From: Piscicola geometra
Taxonomy: Eukaryota > Annelida > Clitellata > Hirudinida > Piscicolidae
Reading direction: 5' to 3'
DNA: 64,000 nucleotides
Assembly (NCBI GenBank): GCA_943735955.1
Contig: OX030956.1
Span: 7,543,145-7,607,144, forward strand
Each line of letters begins with the position of its first letter. Within the stretch, counting starts at the first letter, position 1. The notes beneath the pieces were generated by a model that was given only the letters and a program-made list of their open reading frames with translations, made no database searches and was not told the DNA's origin. Made by a program: the position numbers and the translations under genes. Shown here one piece after another: positions 60,900 to 64,000 of the stretch.

Positions 60900-62306
60900 G
60901 AAGGAAGGCGTACACAGTCGATCACTTTTACAAAAATGTTTATAACTCAAAATTGTTAAAAGATACATTTAATAAAATATTGATTCTATACATTTATCAT
61001 TAAGACTTCATTTTCTTCTTAATTTATTTATCTAGTTGAAATGGTTTTGAGTCAAATGTAGTTCAAAGTAGACTCCCGAAAATGATCGACTATGTACGTC
61101 CTGTGTACACAGTCGATCACATGTACGTACACAGTCGATCGTTATCATAAGTGCCACAATTTTAAGTTTTCCAAACAATTAAACACTCACATTCATTATT
61201 GCAATTGAATACTAATTTAGAAAACTTATAACATTCAACTTTTTCTAAGAAACTTTCTTATGTAGACACAAGTTTTTCAACATTTGTTCTCATGTTATAA
61301 AATGAGTTGCGTGCCTTGGCGCATTATAAATACGCATTATTTTATTTATTATTATATATTTTAGTTCAAAAAATATTTTTCAATGACTGATAAATGAAAA
61401 CATTTGTAATGTTTCAAGTTTTTACTAAATAATTACATATTAAAGTCTCTTAATCAACAGAGTAAATCTTTCGCACACTGCAGTTGGCCTCAGAATCCAT
61501 GTTTTACAACCCAACATCTCTGGCTTTTTTTTTACATAGGAATAAAAAGTAGCATATGGCATATTATAAAGTTTAGATGCTTCTCTAATTGTGTTTATAT
61601 TGTTCAGAATAGTTGCGACAGCCTGTTTCATAGATTCTGATAAGACTTTCTCTTTTTTTCTTTCAACAGTTACTTTTCTACCCATTTTAAATTGATGAAA
61701 ATGAATGATATAACTCAAAAGATTAAGCAGAAACTTGTAAAAACCTACTACGAGAACTATTCAAAAACGATATTAAACAAATATTTTATTAAGAAGCGCT
61801 GCACACGTAAATTAATTTTTTTCACATAAGGTTTTAATTTAACAAATACCAACTGCAAAAACTTGAAAAAATAGTTTTGATATAATTAAAAAAATTGTTG
61901 GATAAGAAAGCTATCAATGATCGACTGTGTACGAGCATACGATGATCGATTGTGTACGCCTATGCCTATGATTGGTTTAATGGCTATAACTTTCATGATT
62001 ATTTGTAACAAGAAATATAATAGATATACACGATAAAATATAAAATAGTATATCAATAATGCAAAATATGAATTTTCAATTGTGCTTACTTTATGCACAG
62101 CTTCGTTCGTTAGATTATGTAAAATATTTACTTTTTAGCCATTGAAATTGATAAATACCCTTATTTTTTTCCGCTAAAAGATTAGGTCAAAATTACGATT
62201 TATAATGAGGTCCCCTATATTGTCATTCAGGTGATCATCATATTTGAAAAAGTATAAATGCCTTCGATAAAAAAACGCAATGATCGACTGTGTACGCCTT
62301 CCCCCC
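60900..62306 (-). mobile_element. Pogo/Tigger-like element, copy 2
   Basis: Duplicate of 45327-46733, with the helix-turn-helix frame at 61440-61718 unchanged. From about 61940 onward it carries point differences from copy 1 (for example AGCATACGATGATCGATT versus AGCATAAGATGATCGCTT). Confidence 0.8.
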
Positions 62307-62312
62307 TACTTT

Positions 62313-64000
62313 AAAACCATACATATTTAGTATATATTAACACTAACAACAACCTCTACATCCCACAAACATACATCTCACACACCAGCACCAAACACCT
62401 TGGAGTGTCCATTCAACCCATAATCAACAATAATTCATCTAATAAACTCACCACCCGTCAAACTCATACATTTCGTTGACGTTATCCAGCCCAACATAAA
62501 ACTTGCCTCGACTTTTCAGCTATAGACTTAACCATCAACCCAGACAACTTACCTGACTCCATCAATTTCTTTTACAAAAACCTTACTACTATTCTTGATA
62601 AGATCTTACCATCTAAGTTCATGACTATTAGGTCATCTGACCCACCATTCATCAGCCTTTATATTAAATCTCTCTTCCGTTCGAAAAATCAACACATGCG
62701 CAAGGGTCATCTTCATCAAGCTGCATCCATCACCAATCGAATAAAAAACATAATCATCCACAAAAATCATTCAACATTGAGGAATTGTAGGCGTGGAAGC
62801 AAAGCCATGTGGAAAACCGTCAACCAACTTAGAGGTAAGGGAACATCATTTTCATCGACTAATCGCTCTTCTACCTTAAATGCGGATTCCTTCGATAAGT
62901 ACTTTGCTTCCACGTCTACAATCCCACCTTATAATCATCCCCTATTAAAATCAACAGCACTATATAATCAAGATCCTGTTAACCCAATCACCATATTCAA
63001 TCTTCTCACCAAGAAATGCCCAACTGGTACTGGCTCCGATGGCCTGCCACAATGGTATCTCCAACTAATTGAACCTGTAATCAGTACTCCACTTTCCTTC
63101 ATCTTCAACAACTGCATCAACACTTCCTATTTTCCTCTTCAGTGGAAATCCAGCATCATTCATCCCATCCCCAAAACTAAACATCGAAAATTGTCTCATG
63201 AACATATACAACCTTCTCATTTCATTCCTTAGCAACCGATCACATTCCACCATTTATTTAAATCAACTTTCGAGTATCCTTCCTATCAACTCTAGCGTGG
63301 TCCAAGATTCAGTATTTGGTCCATCTACCTTTATAATCAACGCCTCTTCACTTCAACCATTTCACCTTCCTAATAAAATATTAAAATTTGCTGATAACAC
63401 CTATCTCATTATTCCATCATCTAACACTCATACCATCCAATTAGAGCTTGACTTCTTTTTTAAGTGGGCCAAGCTCAGTAATCTTTCACTTAATCTCAAT
63501 AAATCATTCGAACTTGTAGTCCACAATAGTCATAAACACATCACACCACCAGTTTTACATCCATCCATTCAACGCACTAACAAACTCAGTATCTTAGGTA
63601 TCACATTCACCGACACTCTCAACATTTCACCACACATAGATCATATTATCAAAAAATTCTTTCAAATTTATCATGCCATCAAAACAATCCGTTCCCATGG
63701 ACTCTTTGGTGCCAAACTCTTTGACATCACTGAGTCCCTCATCATCTCTCACCTTAAGTATGCAGCTCCTTCTTGGTCTGGTTTTGCTAATCAGCAACAA
63801 ATTAAGCAACTTCAGTCTTTTATTAATAAACTAATTAGAATTAAATATCTTTCTTCTCACTACCCATCTATCACTTCTATTTTTTACCACTTTAGACACT
63901 AAACTATTTTTTTAAATATCCACTAACTCTGACCCCGTTCTTTACCAAATTCTACCTTCTCTTAAAACATTTATACATAACTAAAGACCTCGTAAGCACA
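62313..64000 (+). mobile_element. Dead LINE, copy 2
   Basis: Frames at 62621-63232 and 63198-63902 correspond to those of copy 1. A 3-bp length difference near 62512 changes the offset to 15570. The first frame has several amino-acid differences; the second is identical. The breaks are the same. Confidence 0.85.

Overview
The window is nuclear DNA from an animal, most likely an invertebrate bilaterian. The evidence is intron-rich genes with GT-AG introns, orthologues of animal housekeeping proteins, tRNA-derived SINEs, LINE remnants, hAT and pogo-type DNA transposons, and long CA, ATC and CCA microsatellites. The sequence does not fix the phylum. No prokaryotic operon, CRISPR array or rRNA gene is seen. 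Gene models were built by eye from exon reading frames, splice sites and phase, and compared with family sequences recalled from memory; no alignment program was run.

Left part (1-13.1 kb) is gene-dense. A proteasome beta-2 subunit gene (PSMB7-like, minus strand, cut by the window edge) is head-to-head with a very short transcript unit that appears to encode two single-span microproteins: a PIGBOS1-like one and an unrecognised one 69 bp downstream on the same exon. Next come an unrecognised ten-exon secreted or GPI-anchored protein gene (4.2-7.1 kb, plus), a BORCS6 (lysosome-positioning BORC subunit) gene on the minus strand, and, divergently transcribed from it, EI24 (ER membrane protein, autophagy), both complete.

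Middle part (14.5-35.3 kb) is one gene: GLG1 (Golgi glycoprotein 1, cysteine-rich repeats, one C-terminal membrane span). I place 28 exons encoding 1189 residues, with every junction in phase. Its introns hold three hAT elements of one family (one with a perfect 8-bp target duplication), two elements of a second hAT family, SINEs, a short palindromic element and many simple repeats. Several introns are G/T-rich at the 5' end and C/A-rich at the 3' end.

Right part (35.2-64 kb) is a direct tandem duplication with a unit of about 15.57 kb. Copy 1 is 35181-50752; copy 2 starts at 50753 and runs off the window. Each copy carries an SH2-tyrosine-kinase-like gene that has lost key residues in both domains, a complete 11-exon fumarate hydratase gene (506 residues, two possible start Mets for mitochondrial and cytosolic forms), an hAT element, a pogo-like element with iterated terminal motifs, and a dead non-LTR retrotransposon. 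The left duplication breakpoint lies in the last GLG1 exon. The right one lies in a ZSWIM3-like gene, so the junction carries a truncated ZSWIM3-like 5' end joined out of frame to the GLG1 tail. Assembly duplication is a live alternative.
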